From the NCBI GenBank assembly GCA_023416655.1, contig JAEZHK010000051.1, positions 1-56,179 of the forward strand: a stretch of 56,179 nt of DNA, in the 5' to 3' direction. Position 1 is the stretch's first letter. Every line of letters starts with the position of its first letter. Made by a program: the position numbers and the translations under genes. The notes under the pieces were generated by a model. That model saw only the letters and a list, made by a program, of their open reading frames with translations. It did no database searches and had not been told where the DNA came from. The stretch comes from Bacillota bacterium. Its GTDB lineage: Bacteria > Bacillota > Clostridia > Christensenellales > Aristaeellaceae. Of the stretch, positions 41,401 through 51,160 are shown piece by piece.

Positions 41401-43011
41401 TTAGCCTTCGAAGACCGCGTTGTGGAAGAGCTTCTCGCCGGTGGGATACATCGTGTAGCCCTTGAGCTCCGGACGGGCGATTCCGAAGGTCGCGTAGTAG
41501 TACAGCGGGCAGGCAGCGTAGTCCTGGCCGATGACGATGGCTTCGATCTCATGCATCAGCTTCATGCGCTCGGCCTGATCCATCGACGCGTCGACCGCGT
41601 TGAGCAGCTCGTCAACCTTCGGGTTGGAGTAGAAGGTGGTGTTGTTGTCCGAGCCGGACTTAAACAGGTTCAGCAGCGACGACGGATCGTTGTAGTCCGC
41701 GACCCAGCCGTCACGCGCCATCCAGTGTTCACCGTTGCGGCGGGCGGCGCTGAACACGCCCCAGTCCATCGTGGTCAGCTCGACGTTGACGTTCAGGACT
41801 TCCTTCCACATGTTGATGATGGACTCGGCGGTCGGCTTGTGCACGCCCGAGACGTTGGTGGCGTACTCGATGGTCGGCAGGCCTTCGCCGCCCGGATAGC
41901 CGGCCGCGGCCAGCGCTTCCTGGGCGGCCTTCTTGTTGGCTTCATAGTCGCTGCGGTCGATCAGCTTGGCGTAGGTGGTGAACTCGGTCTTGCCGTCGGC
42001 TTCCATGAAGCCGCCGCCCACGAAGTTGTCGGCCGGCAGATACACGCCGTTGGCCGCGACTTCGGACAGGTACTTGGTGTCGATCGCCAGCGTGAAAGCC
42101 TTGCGAACCAGCGGGTTGTCGAAGGGGGCCTTTTTCTCGTTCATGTTGACGTAGTAGGTGCCCAGCTGCGGCACGATGAAGAACAGGCCCTCGGCCTTGG
42201 CCGCCTCGATCTCTTCGGTCGGGCAGTCGTCGGCGTAGTAGACTTCCTTGTTGCGGACCGCGGCCAGCTTGGCGTTCGGGTCGGCGATCAGCTTCCAGAC
42301 GATCTTCTTGTTCTTCAAAGAAGCGACGTCATAGTAGTTGTCGTTGGGAACCATGACGATTTCGGAGTCCATCGTCCAGCTCTCCATCTTGTAGGCGCCG
42401 TTGCCGATGACGGTCTCCGGAACGGTGGCCCAGCCAAGGGGGTTGCCATCGACGATGTCCTTGCGGACCGGGTAGTAGGTGGGGAAGGCCATGATGTCCT
42501 TGAAGAACGCGCAGGGGCCGGCCAGCTTGACTTCGAAGGTGCTGTCGTCAAGCGCCTTCGCGCCCAGCTCGTCCAGCGTCTTGGTGCCGGCGATCACGTC
42601 CAGGCCGTTGAGCAGGAACTTGCCCATGTCGGCGGCGTAGGGCGCGGCCGTGGCGGGATCCACGAAGCGCTTGAAGGAGTACTCAAAATCCTGCGCGGTC
42701 ACGGGCTTGCCGTCAGACCACTTGGCGTCCGGCCGGATCTTGAAGGTCCAGGTCAGGCCGTCTTCGCTCACGGCGACGCTCTCGGCCGCGCCGAGCACGA
42801 TGCCCGTGCCGTTCGGGTCATGCTTGTAGAGGCCTTCAAACAGGTGCTTGATGTAGTTGGAGCCGTCGGACGTGGTGTTGAGCTGCGGATCGATGGTCTC
42901 CGGCTGTTCGCCGATGCAGGCCGTGATCACGCCGTCTTCGGCCATCGCAGGGATGGAGATCAAACCCAGCGACAACACGAGAGCCAGTACGAGAGCCAAA
43001 GTCTTTTTCAT
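41401..43011 (-). CDS. oppA: Oligopeptide ABC transporter substrate-binding protein
   Basis: A 536-residue exported binding protein of the SBP_bac_5 family. The signal peptide MKKTLALVLALVLSLGLISIP ends AMA before EDG, with no lipobox cysteine. Family marks are EQPETIDPQLNTTSDG, KHLFEGLYKHDP, LTWTFKIRPDAKWSDGKPVTAQDFEYSFKR, GNGAYKMESW, PFDNPLVRKAFTLAID and a C-terminal DGWVADYNDPSSLL with IAR. Such proteins bind short peptides in a deep cleft. AAGGAGGG lies six bases before the ATG. Unusually it is the last gene of the operon, after both permeases and ATPases. Confidence 0.92.
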   Translation of the reverse strand: MKKTLALVLALVLSLGLISIPAMAEDGVITACIGEQPETIDPQLNTTSDGSNYIKHLFEGLYKHDPNGTGIVLGAAESVAVSEDGLTWTFKIRPDAKWSDGKPVTAQDFEYSFKRFVDPATAAPYAADMGKFLLNGLDVIAGTKTLDELGAKALDDSTFEVKLAGPCAFFKDIMAFPTYYPVRKDIVDGNPLGWATVPETVIGNGAYKMESWTMDSEIVMVPNDNYYDVASLKNKKIVWKLIADPNAKLAAVRNKEVYYADDCPTEEIEAAKAEGLFFIVPQLGTYYVNMNEKKAPFDNPLVRKAFTLAIDTKYLSEVAANGVYLPADNFVGGGFMEADGKTEFTTYAKLIDRSDYEANKKAAQEALAAAGYPGGEGLPTIEYATNVSGVHKPTAESIINMWKEVLNVNVELTTMDWGVFSAARRNGEHWMARDGWVADYNDPSSLLNLFKSGSDNNTTFYSNPKVDELLNAVDASMDQAERMKLMHEIEAIVIGQDYAACPLYYYATFGIARPELKGYTMYPTGEKLFHNAVFEG

Positions 43012-43075
43012 GGAACACCCTCCTTATTTGGAATCCTTGATATCTGTCACGCGTGGAACGCGTTACATTCCTGAT

Positions 43076-44043
43076 TTACCAGTTTTCGGTCACCTTGTGG
43101 CAGGCGCAGAAGTGTCCGGGTTCGATTTCCACCATCGCGGGCCGTTGGAGCTTGCACATTTCCCGGGCATATGGGCAGCGCGTGTGGAACTTGCATCCCT
43201 GGGGTGGGTTGATGGGGCTCGGCACATCGCCCTGCAGCACGATGCGCTTGCGGCCGCGGCTGATGTTCGGGTCCGGAATCGGGATGGCCGAGAGCAACGC
43301 TTGGGTGTACGGGTGCAGCGGCTTCGTGTAGAGGGATTGCGCTTCCGTCAGTTCCACAAGGCTGCCCAGGTACATGACGCCGACGCGGCTGGAGATGTGG
43401 CGGACCACCGAGAGGTCGTGGGCGATGAACAGGTACGTCAGGTTGAGCTTCTGCTGGAGCTCCATCAGCATATTGATGACCTGCGCCTGAATGGAGACGT
43501 CCAGCGCGGAGATAGGCTCGTCGCATACCAAGAGTTCCGGGCTGAGCGCCATGGACCGTGCAATGGATATACGCTGGCGCTGCCCGCCGGAGAACTCGTG
43601 GGGGTAGCGGCTCATGTGCTCGGAGTTGAGGCCGACGAGGTCGAGAAGGCCCAGCACCTTTTCGTTGCGCTCGGCGCGGGTTTTAAAGATCCTGTGGATG
43701 TCCAGGGGTTCCCCGACGATGTCGCCCACCGTCATGCGCGGGTCCAGCGACGCGTACGGGTCCTGAAAGATGATCTGCATGCGCCGGCGGTAGGGCGTCA
43801 TGCTGACATGCGTGATGTCCTTCCCGTCAAAGAGGATGTTGCCCGCCGTGGGCTCGTAGAGCCGGAGCATTGTGCGGCCGATGGTGGACTTGCCGCAGCC
43901 CGACTCACCGACCAGGCCCAGCGTCTCGCCGCGCTGAATGGCGAAGGAGACGCCGTCCACCGCCTGCACGAACTGCGGCTTTTTGAAAGCGCCGCCGTTC
44001 ACGGGGAAGTACTTCTTAAGGTCCTTGACTTCAATGAGCGGTT

Positions 44044-44047
<4 letters not shown>
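43076..44047 (-). CDS. oppF: Oligopeptide ABC transporter ATP-binding protein OppF
   Basis: A 323-residue ATPase with Walker A GESGCGKST, Q-loop IIFQDPYASLDPRMTV, signature EFSGGQRQRISIARSM and Walker B LLVCDEPISALDVSIQ. The C-terminal oligo_HPY region has HPYTQALLSAIPIPDP and a cysteine cluster (GCKFHTRCPYAREMC and FCACH) that may hold an iron-sulphur cluster as reported for related ATPases. ATG overlaps the oppD stop (ATGA), so the two ATPases are coupled. It forms a heterodimer with OppD. Confidence 0.92.
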
Positions 44048-45030
<983 letters not shown>

Positions 45031-45045
45031 GTCGTTTCCCTCCTC

Positions 45046-46056
45046 CTAGCAGCGCATCCGCGGGTCGAGCGCGTCGCGCAGGCCGTCGCCGAACTGGTTG
45101 AGCGCCAGGATGATGATGGCGATCATGACGGCGGGGATCAAGAGCCTGTAGGGATACGACTGGAAGCCGTTGAGCGCGTCGTTGACCAGCGAACCCAGCG
45201 ATGCCATCGGCGCGGAGACGCCCAGGCCGATGAAGCTGAGGAAGGATTCCGTGAAGATGGCCGACGGAATCTGGAACATGGTCGTGACGATGATGGTGCC
45301 GACACAGTTGGGGATCAAGTGCTTGAAGATGATCCAGCCGCTCTTTGCGCCCATCGCCCGAGCAGCCGTCACGTACTCGGAACCCTTGAGCGAGATCACC
45401 TGGCCGCGCACGATGCGCGCCATGCTGACCCAGTAGAGGAGCGCGAACGTTAAAAAGATTGAGATGAGGCCTGCGCCGACGTCCGAAAACGCTCGGAGGC
45501 CGCCGGAATCGAGCAGCTTTTGCAGCGGATCCTTCAGCGAGAGTCCCAAAATGATCACGATCAGCGCGTCGGGCACCGCGTAAATGATCTCAACGATGCG
45601 CATCATCAGGTTGTCCACCCAGCCGCCCAAGTACCCTGAGATCGCGCCGTAGGTGGTGCCGATGATCAGGATGATGACGCTTGCGACGATGCCGATGGAC
45701 ATGGAGATGCGCGTACCGATCATGACGCGCACCATCAGGTCGCGGCCAAGGTTGTCCGTTCCAAAGGGGTGGAACGGTTCGAGCGTCGGCGCGAGGCGTT
45801 CCTCCCCGCGGATCTGCTGGTCATAGTCGTAGGGCATCAGAAAGGGGCCGACCCATGCGAAGAGGAGGACCGCCAGAAGGATCCAGGCGCAGGTCATCGC
45901 GATCTTGTTGGAGAGAAGGCGGCGCTTGGCGTCCTGCCAGTAGGTGACGGATTCCCTCATTCGGACAAGCTGGCTCTTTTCCGCCGTCGTCGCGGGCTCA
46001 AACAGCTCCGGAGAGAGTTGGAAGGATAGAAAGTTGAAATTCTTGATGCGCTTCAT
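45046..46056 (-). CDS. oppC: Oligopeptide ABC transporter permease OppC
   Basis: A 336-residue permease with a cytosolic N-terminal segment of about 60 residues, the first membrane helix (MTCAWILLAVLLFAWVGPFL), the PFGTDNLGRDLMVRVMIGTRISMSIG motif, and five further helices. The coupling loop EYVTAARAMGAKSGWIIFKHLIPN matches the EAA motif. ATG 46056 has GGAGG six bases before it; an ATG seven residues upstream lacks one. It pairs with OppB. Confidence 0.9.
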   Translation of the reverse strand: MKRIKNFNFLSFQLSPELFEPATTAEKSQLVRMRESVTYWQDAKRRLLSNKIAMTCAWILLAVLLFAWVGPFLMPYDYDQQIRGEERLAPTLEPFHPFGTDNLGRDLMVRVMIGTRISMSIGIVASVIILIIGTTYGAISGYLGGWVDNLMMRIVEIIYAVPDALIVIILGLSLKDPLQKLLDSGGLRAFSDVGAGLISIFLTFALLYWVSMARIVRGQVISLKGSEYVTAARAMGAKSGWIIFKHLIPNCVGTIIVTTMFQIPSAIFTESFLSFIGLGVSAPMASLGSLVNDALNGFQSYPYRLLIPAVMIAIIILALNQFGDGLRDALDPRMRC

Positions 46057-46069
46057 GGTCGGCCTCCGC

Positions 46070-46993
46070 TCACTCATACTTGATGCGCGGGTCTACCACG
46101 CCGTACATCAGGTCTACGATCAGGTTCATCAGGATGAGAAGCGCCGCAAAAAACACGGTCACACCCACAATCAGAGGGTAATCCCGGTTCGTAATGGAAT
46201 CGATGAAGAACTTGCCCATGCCGGGGATGGTGAATATCTTCTCCACGACGAAGCCGCCCGTCAGGATGCCTGCGGACAGCGGTCCGAGGTAGGTTACGAT
46301 CGGGATGATCGAGTTGCGCATCGCGTGCTTGAACAGGATCTTGCGCTCGGGCAGGCCCTTGGCGCGCGCTGTCTTGATGTAGTCAGAGCTCAGTACGTCC
46401 AGCATTGACGAGCGCATCAGCCGCGCGATGAAGCACGACGGGTAGAAAGCCAGCGCGAAGGACGGCATGATGTAGCTCTGCCAGGAGTTCAGGCCCAGCG
46501 TGGGCAGAAGGCCCAGCACCACGCCCAATAAAATCAGAAGCGTCGTCGCCATGACGAAATTGGGCACCGCGATGCCCAGCGTCGCGACGAACATGATCGT
46601 CCGGTCAACCCAGCGGTTCCGCTTGAACGCGGCCAGCGTCCCCGCGGGCACGCCCATCAGGAGCGCCAGCGAAATCGCGACGATGCCAAGCTTCGCGGAG
46701 GTGGGGAACTTCTCCCCGATGATCTGGTTGACGGAGAAGCCTACGCGCTTGTAGGAGTCGCCCAGGTCGAAGTGGACGAGGCGGTTCAGGTATAAGAGGT
46801 ATTGGTCAAAGAGCGGCTTGTCGAGGCCGTACTTTTTCTCCATCAAGGCGATGGTCTTCTTGCTCGCGCGCTCCGTGTTGAAAGGCCCGCCGGGAATGAT
46901 GTTCATCAGAAAAAAGGTCATCGTAATCACGACGAACAGTGTCAGGACCGCCGAGAGAACGCGCTTGAGTACAAACCGAGTCAACCGGATCAC
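46070..46993 (-). CDS. oppB: Oligopeptide ABC transporter permease OppB
   Basis: A 307-residue permease, first gene of the operon. It has an N-terminal helix (VLSAVLTLFVVITMTFFLMNIIPGGPF), the linker KKYGLDKPLFDQYLLYLNRLVHFDLGDSY, and the EAA coupling motif DYIKTARAKGLPERKILFKHAMRNS. Six membrane helices are predicted. GTG 46993 is the likely start, but its ribosome binding site is weak, so a nearby downstream codon is possible. The stop lies 13 nt from the oppC start. Confidence 0.9.
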   Translation of the reverse strand: MIRLTRFVLKRVLSAVLTLFVVITMTFFLMNIIPGGPFNTERASKKTIALMEKKYGLDKPLFDQYLLYLNRLVHFDLGDSYKRVGFSVNQIIGEKFPTSAKLGIVAISLALLMGVPAGTLAAFKRNRWVDRTIMFVATLGIAVPNFVMATTLLILLGVVLGLLPTLGLNSWQSYIMPSFALAFYPSCFIARLMRSSMLDVLSSDYIKTARAKGLPERKILFKHAMRNSIIPIVTYLGPLSAGILTGGFVVEKIFTIPGMGKFFIDSITNRDYPLIVGVTVFFAALLILMNLIVDLMYGVVDPRIKYE

Positions 46994-47034
46994 CGTCCAT
47001 TACATATTGCGTGTTGAAAATAAATAGTGGGACT

Positions 47035-47063
47035 ATTGTAACACAAATTGAAGGGACGTACAA
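47035..47063 (-). promoter_or_regulatory. Promoter of the oppBCDFA operon
   Basis: TTGTAC (47058-47063), a 17-nt spacer and TACAAT (47035-47040) on the minus strand, about 42 nt before oppB. Confidence 0.7.
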
Positions 47064-47194
47064 GCGAAACTTTCATTCTATTTATAAGTTTTCCGAATGG
47101 AAATGCGTGGTGGATCCGCATAAATACGGGAAAATTTACGATGCACAATAATGCATAAAAGCATATTTTTTCAGGAATATTTGTCGGGCGTACG

Positions 47195-47233
47195 AAAAAA
47201 ATTCACGCGGGGCGTTTCGCGCCCCGCGTGAAT
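47195..47233 (-). terminator. Terminator of the oxoacid dehydrogenase operon
   Basis: ATTCACGCGGGGCG and CGCCCCGCGTGAAT form a perfect 14-bp stem with a 5-nt loop; a run of T residues follows on the minus strand. Confidence 0.9.
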
Positions 47234-47265
47234 CGAACCCTTGGTATCGATCTTGCGACTTCGAA

Positions 47266-49731
47266 TCAGACGCCTTCGCGAAGCGTGCGGAGTTTATCGC
47301 CGGGCGTCTGATTGGTCCCACGGACATGGCCGGGCAGCGGGAGAATCTTCGCGTCGATGGCGTCGAGAATCCAGCCAGCCTGCGGGAAGAAGGCGTCCTC
47401 CAGCTCGTGGGCGGGGGTGATCCAGTTCCTGGCGGCGACCACCACCGGCGGCGCGTCCAGAAGGTCGAAGCCCAGCTCCGTGACGTTCCGGGCGACCTCT
47501 CCGGCGTAGGAGCCGCGCTCGCACGCGTCGGTGACCACGACAAGGCGTCCGGTCTTCTTGACGGACTCCAGCACCACCGAGTAATCAAACGGCACGAGGG
47601 AACGTGCGTCGATGATTTCGGCGGAAAGCCCATACTTTTCCTTCAGCGTCTTCGCAGCGTCCATGGCCCGGTACAGCACCGCGCCGAAGGTCAGGATGGT
47701 GATGTCGTCGCCCTTGAGTTTCACATCCGGCACGCCCAGCGGGATCTCGTAGTAGCTTTCCGGCACGCCGCCCTCGTGGAACATTTCGCCAACGTCGTAG
47801 ATGCGCTGGCTCTCAAAGAACACCACCGGGTCGGTGCCTGCGAGCGCCGCGGCCATCATGCCCTTGGCGTCGTAAGGGGTGGCTGGGAAGACCACCTTGA
47901 GGCCGGGGATGTGGGCGGTCAGCGCCGTCCAGTCCTGAGAATGCTGGGCGCCGTACTTGGAACCCACCGAAACGCGCAGCACCAGCGGCATCTTGATCAC
48001 ATCCGCGGACATCGCCTGCCACTTGGACATCTGGTTAAACACTTCGTCGCCCGCGCGGCCCAGGAAGTCGCAGTACATCAGTTCCACCAGCGCGCGGCCG
48101 CCCGCCATCGCGTAGCCCACGCCGGTGCCGACGATCGCCGCCTCGGAGATGGGGGAGTTGAACAGCCGGTGATACGGCAGCGCCTCGGTCAGGCCGCGGT
48201 ACACCGCGAACGCGCCGCCCCAGTCGCGCACGTCCTCGCCGTAGGAGACCAGCGTCGGGTCCTTGTAGAACCGGTCGATGACCGCCTCGAAGATGCCGTC
48301 GCGCAGCTGGTAGAGCTTGTTCTTGGAGACGGGCTTGCCGTCCTTCATGTAGAAGCGTTCCTTGCCCGCGATGGCCTTGACGCGCGGGTTCTCCTCGAGG
48401 GGCAGCAGCACGTCGGGCTTGGCTTCGTCAAAGGCCTCGACATGGCCGTTTGAGAACATCAGACGGCCGATGGCATCGGGGTCCTTGCGCAGGTCCATCC
48501 GCGGCGACACAGCGTCGTCAATGGACAGCTTGAAGTTCTTAAGGATCGTGCCGTTCACCGTCTCGTGGATCCCGTCGCATTCCTCGGCCGTGGCGACGCC
48601 CGCCTCGACCAGCTGGTTGCGGTAGACGACGATCGGATCCATGACTTCCCACGCCGCGATCTCTTCCTTGGTGCGGTAGGAGGACGAGTCCGACGGGCTG
48701 TGGCCCGCGAAGCGGTAGGTGAGCACGTCCAGAAGCACCGGCCCCTTGCCTTCTTGAAGCAGCTTCTTCTTGCGGCTATACGCCTCGATCACGGCCAAGG
48801 GGTTAAAGCCATCCACGCGCTCGGCGTGCATCTGCGTGGGGGAGAAGCCCGCGCCCAGCCGCGCCAGCACGTCGTAGCCCATCGTCTCGCCGACGGTCTG
48901 GCCGCCCATGCCGTAGTTGTTGTTGAAGATGTTGAAGAGGACCGGCAGGCCCGACTTCATGTCGCCTTCCCAGAGCTGCGTGAACTGACCCATCGACGCG
49001 AAGTTCAGCGCCTCCAGCACCGGGCCGCAGCCCAGGGAGCCGTCGCCGATGTTGGCCACGACGATGCCTTCTTTGCGGTTGACCTTCTTAAACAGCGCAG
49101 CGCCCGTCGCGATGTCGGCAGAACCGCCGACCAGCGCGTTGTTCGGGTAGATGCCAAACGGCGTAAAGAAGGTGTGCATCGAGCCGCCCAGGCCGCGATT
49201 GAAGCCGGTGGCGCGGGCGAAAATTTCCGCCATTGCGCCGTAGATCAAAAAGTCGATGGCCAGCGCCTTGACGCTAAGCTGCTTGCCGTCGTCCACGACC
49301 TTCAGGATCTCGCCATCGAAGAACTCCTTCATGATCTTGAGGAGCGCCTCATCCGACAGCTTCTCAATCGCAGATAGGCCCTTGGCCAGGATCTCGCCAT
49401 GGCTTCTGTGGGAGCCGAAGATGTAGTCGTTTTCGTCCAGGTGGAACGCCATGCCCACCGCGGACGCCTCCTGGCCCATCGAAAGGTGCGCGGGGCCGGG
49501 GTGGTTGTAGGCGATGCCCTTGTACTCGCCGGTGGTCTTGATCAGGTTGAGCATCGTCTCAAACTCGCGCAGCACCAGCATGTCGCGGTAGATGCCCTTC
49601 AGCTGGGCGGTGGAGAGGTTGCCCACCTCGTCCTTGACGGCCTTTTGGTAGGTGTTGACCGGGATGTCCTCAAAATGGACCGCGCCGGGTTTGCGAAGCG
49701 CAGAAGGATCGACGAATAGCTGCTTGGACAT
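47266..49731 (-). CDS. 2-oxoacid dehydrogenase E1, fused alpha and beta subunits
   Basis: An 821-residue thiamine-diphosphate enzyme. The alpha half (about 45-400) has REFETMLNLIKTTGEYKG, FGSHRSHGEILAKG, GGSMHTFF and the ThDP motif GDGSLGCG ... FNNNYGMGG. The beta half (about 480-815) has YGEDVRDWGGAFAVYRGL, NSPISEAAIVGTGVGYAMAG, PVVFFESQRIYD and VTDACERGSYAGEVARNV. In most bacteria these are separate genes. The enzyme decarboxylates a 2-oxoacid (pyruvate, acetoin-type or branched-chain) and acetylates the lipoyl group of E2. AAGGAG lies nine bases before the ATG. It is the last gene after E2 and E3. Substrate cannot be fixed from sequence. Confidence 0.9.
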   Translation of the reverse strand: MSKQLFVDPSALRKPGAVHFEDIPVNTYQKAVKDEVGNLSTAQLKGIYRDMLVLREFETMLNLIKTTGEYKGIAYNHPGPAHLSMGQEASAVGMAFHLDENDYIFGSHRSHGEILAKGLSAIEKLSDEALLKIMKEFFDGEILKVVDDGKQLSVKALAIDFLIYGAMAEIFARATGFNRGLGGSMHTFFTPFGIYPNNALVGGSADIATGAALFKKVNRKEGIVVANIGDGSLGCGPVLEALNFASMGQFTQLWEGDMKSGLPVLFNIFNNNYGMGGQTVGETMGYDVLARLGAGFSPTQMHAERVDGFNPLAVIEAYSRKKKLLQEGKGPVLLDVLTYRFAGHSPSDSSSYRTKEEIAAWEVMDPIVVYRNQLVEAGVATAEECDGIHETVNGTILKNFKLSIDDAVSPRMDLRKDPDAIGRLMFSNGHVEAFDEAKPDVLLPLEENPRVKAIAGKERFYMKDGKPVSKNKLYQLRDGIFEAVIDRFYKDPTLVSYGEDVRDWGGAFAVYRGLTEALPYHRLFNSPISEAAIVGTGVGYAMAGGRALVELMYCDFLGRAGDEVFNQMSKWQAMSADVIKMPLVLRVSVGSKYGAQHSQDWTALTAHIPGLKVVFPATPYDAKGMMAAALAGTDPVVFFESQRIYDVGEMFHEGGVPESYYEIPLGVPDVKLKGDDITILTFGAVLYRAMDAAKTLKEKYGLSAEIIDARSLVPFDYSVVLESVKKTGRLVVVTDACERGSYAGEVARNVTELGFDLLDAPPVVVAARNWITPAHELEDAFFPQAGWILDAIDAKILPLPGHVRGTNQTPGDKLRTLREGV

Positions 49732-49788
49732 GTGGACTCACTCCTTCGGTATTTTGGGCTGCGAAGCGGGAGAACGCACGGAAGAATG

Positions 49789-51156
49789 TCAGTCGTCGAA
49801 CTCCCAGATGACCTCGCGGATGATCTCGGAGACGGTGGGGTGGGGGAAGATGATCTCCTTGGCGTCCTGCACGCGCAGCTCGCCCTCGATCATCGCCGCC
49901 GCGCCCCAGATGATTTCGGAGGCGTAGGAACCGATCATGTGTACGCCGATGATGTTGCGGTGGACCTTGTGCACCAGCACCTTGCAGAGGCCGTCTTCGC
50001 CCTCGTTCTCCGCGATGAAGCGGCCCGCGTAGCGCATGGAGAGCTTCTTGACCTCGTAGGGCACGCCCGCCTCCTTGGCCGCTTCCTCGGTGTAGCCCAC
50101 GCAGGCGACCTCGGGCTTGGTGTAGATGACGGCGGGGTTGGCGGCGTAGCGCATGCCGTCCTTCTTGCCCAGCATGGTGTTGACCGCCACTTCGCCCTCG
50201 CGGTAGGCGGTGTGGGCCAGCATCTGAATGCCGTTGACGTCGCCCGCCGCATAGACCCCTTCCACGTTGGTAAGCCCTCGCGCGTCTGTTACGATGCCGA
50301 TGCGGCTGGTTTCGACGCCGATCGTCTCAAGGCCCAGGCCCTGCAGGTTCGCCCGGCGGCCGATGGCGCAGAGCGCCTTGTCGCAGGGGATCTCGACGGG
50401 CTTGCCGTCCGCCTCGCAGAGCACGCTGTTTGCCGTAAGGCCGGTGACCTTCGTGCCCAAGAGGAACTTGACGCCCTTTTTCTGGTATTCCTTGAGCAGG
50501 ATCTGCCGGATCTCGCCGTCCGTGGGGCCCGCGATGTGGTCCAGCATCTCGACCACGGTGACTTCGCTGCCCGCGGTGTTGTAGTAGGCGGCCATTTCAA
50601 GGCCGATCACGCCGCCGCCGATGATGACCATCGCCTTGGGTACTTCCGGCAGCACCAGCACCTCTCGGTTGGTGAGCGCGAAGCCTGAGGCAATCGCCTC
50701 CTTGAGGCCCGGGATCGGCGGGATGACCGGAGAGGAACCGGAGGCGATCAGAAGCTTCTTTGCCTCATACGCCTGGCCGTCGGCCTCGACACTGTAGCCG
50801 CCCGGCACGCGCCCGGTGATCTTCGCCTCCGCCTTGACGACGGTGACGCCCGCGCCCTTCAGCTTGGCCCCGACGCCCGCGACCAAGAGTTTCACAACCT
50901 TGCCGCGACGGGCGACGACCGCTTTGTGGTCGAGCGCCACGTCCGTCACCTTGACGCCGTACTTGTCGGCGTGCTTCGCCGTTTCATAGACCTTGGCTGA
51001 ATGGAGCAGCGCCTTCGACGGGATGCAGCCCTCGTTCAGGCACACGCCGCCCAGCGAATTCTTTTCGAACACGCAAACGCTCATCCCCGCGTGGGCGGCG
51101 CGCTCCGCGCTCAGATACCCGGCGGGGCCGCCGCCGATGACGATCAAATCGTACAT
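49789..51156 (-). CDS. lpdA: Dihydrolipoyl dehydrogenase (E3)
   Basis: A 455-residue flavoenzyme that reoxidises dihydrolipoyl groups with NAD+. The FAD-binding GGGPAGYLSAERAA motif is at the N-terminus, the redox disulphide is Cys39 and Cys44 in GGVCLNEGCIPSK, the NAD site is VIIGGGVIGLEMA, the second FAD motif is GVYAAGDVNG, and the dimer-face catalytic HPTVSE lies near the end. Only five bases separate it from the E2 stop and AGGATAGGG lies upstream of the ATG. It serves the E1-E2 complex encoded on both sides. Confidence 0.94.
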   Translation of the reverse strand: MYDLIVIGGGPAGYLSAERAAHAGMSVCVFEKNSLGGVCLNEGCIPSKALLHSAKVYETAKHADKYGVKVTDVALDHKAVVARRGKVVKLLVAGVGAKLKGAGVTVVKAEAKITGRVPGGYSVEADGQAYEAKKLLIASGSSPVIPPIPGLKEAIASGFALTNREVLVLPEVPKAMVIIGGGVIGLEMAAYYNTAGSEVTVVEMLDHIAGPTDGEIRQILLKEYQKKGVKFLLGTKVTGLTANSVLCEADGKPVEIPCDKALCAIGRRANLQGLGLETIGVETSRIGIVTDARGLTNVEGVYAAGDVNGIQMLAHTAYREGEVAVNTMLGKKDGMRYAANPAVIYTKPEVACVGYTEEAAKEAGVPYEVKKLSMRYAGRFIAENEGEDGLCKVLVHKVHRNIIGVHMIGSYASEIIWGAAAMIEGELRVQDAKEIIFPHPTVSEIIREVIWEFDD

Positions 51157-51160
51157 AGCC

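Noticed and set aside
40870..43074. A 734-codon open frame on the plus strand
   Set aside because: It is antisense to oppA and the small membrane protein, has low-complexity Val/Ala/Arg content, and no ribosome binding site or domain.
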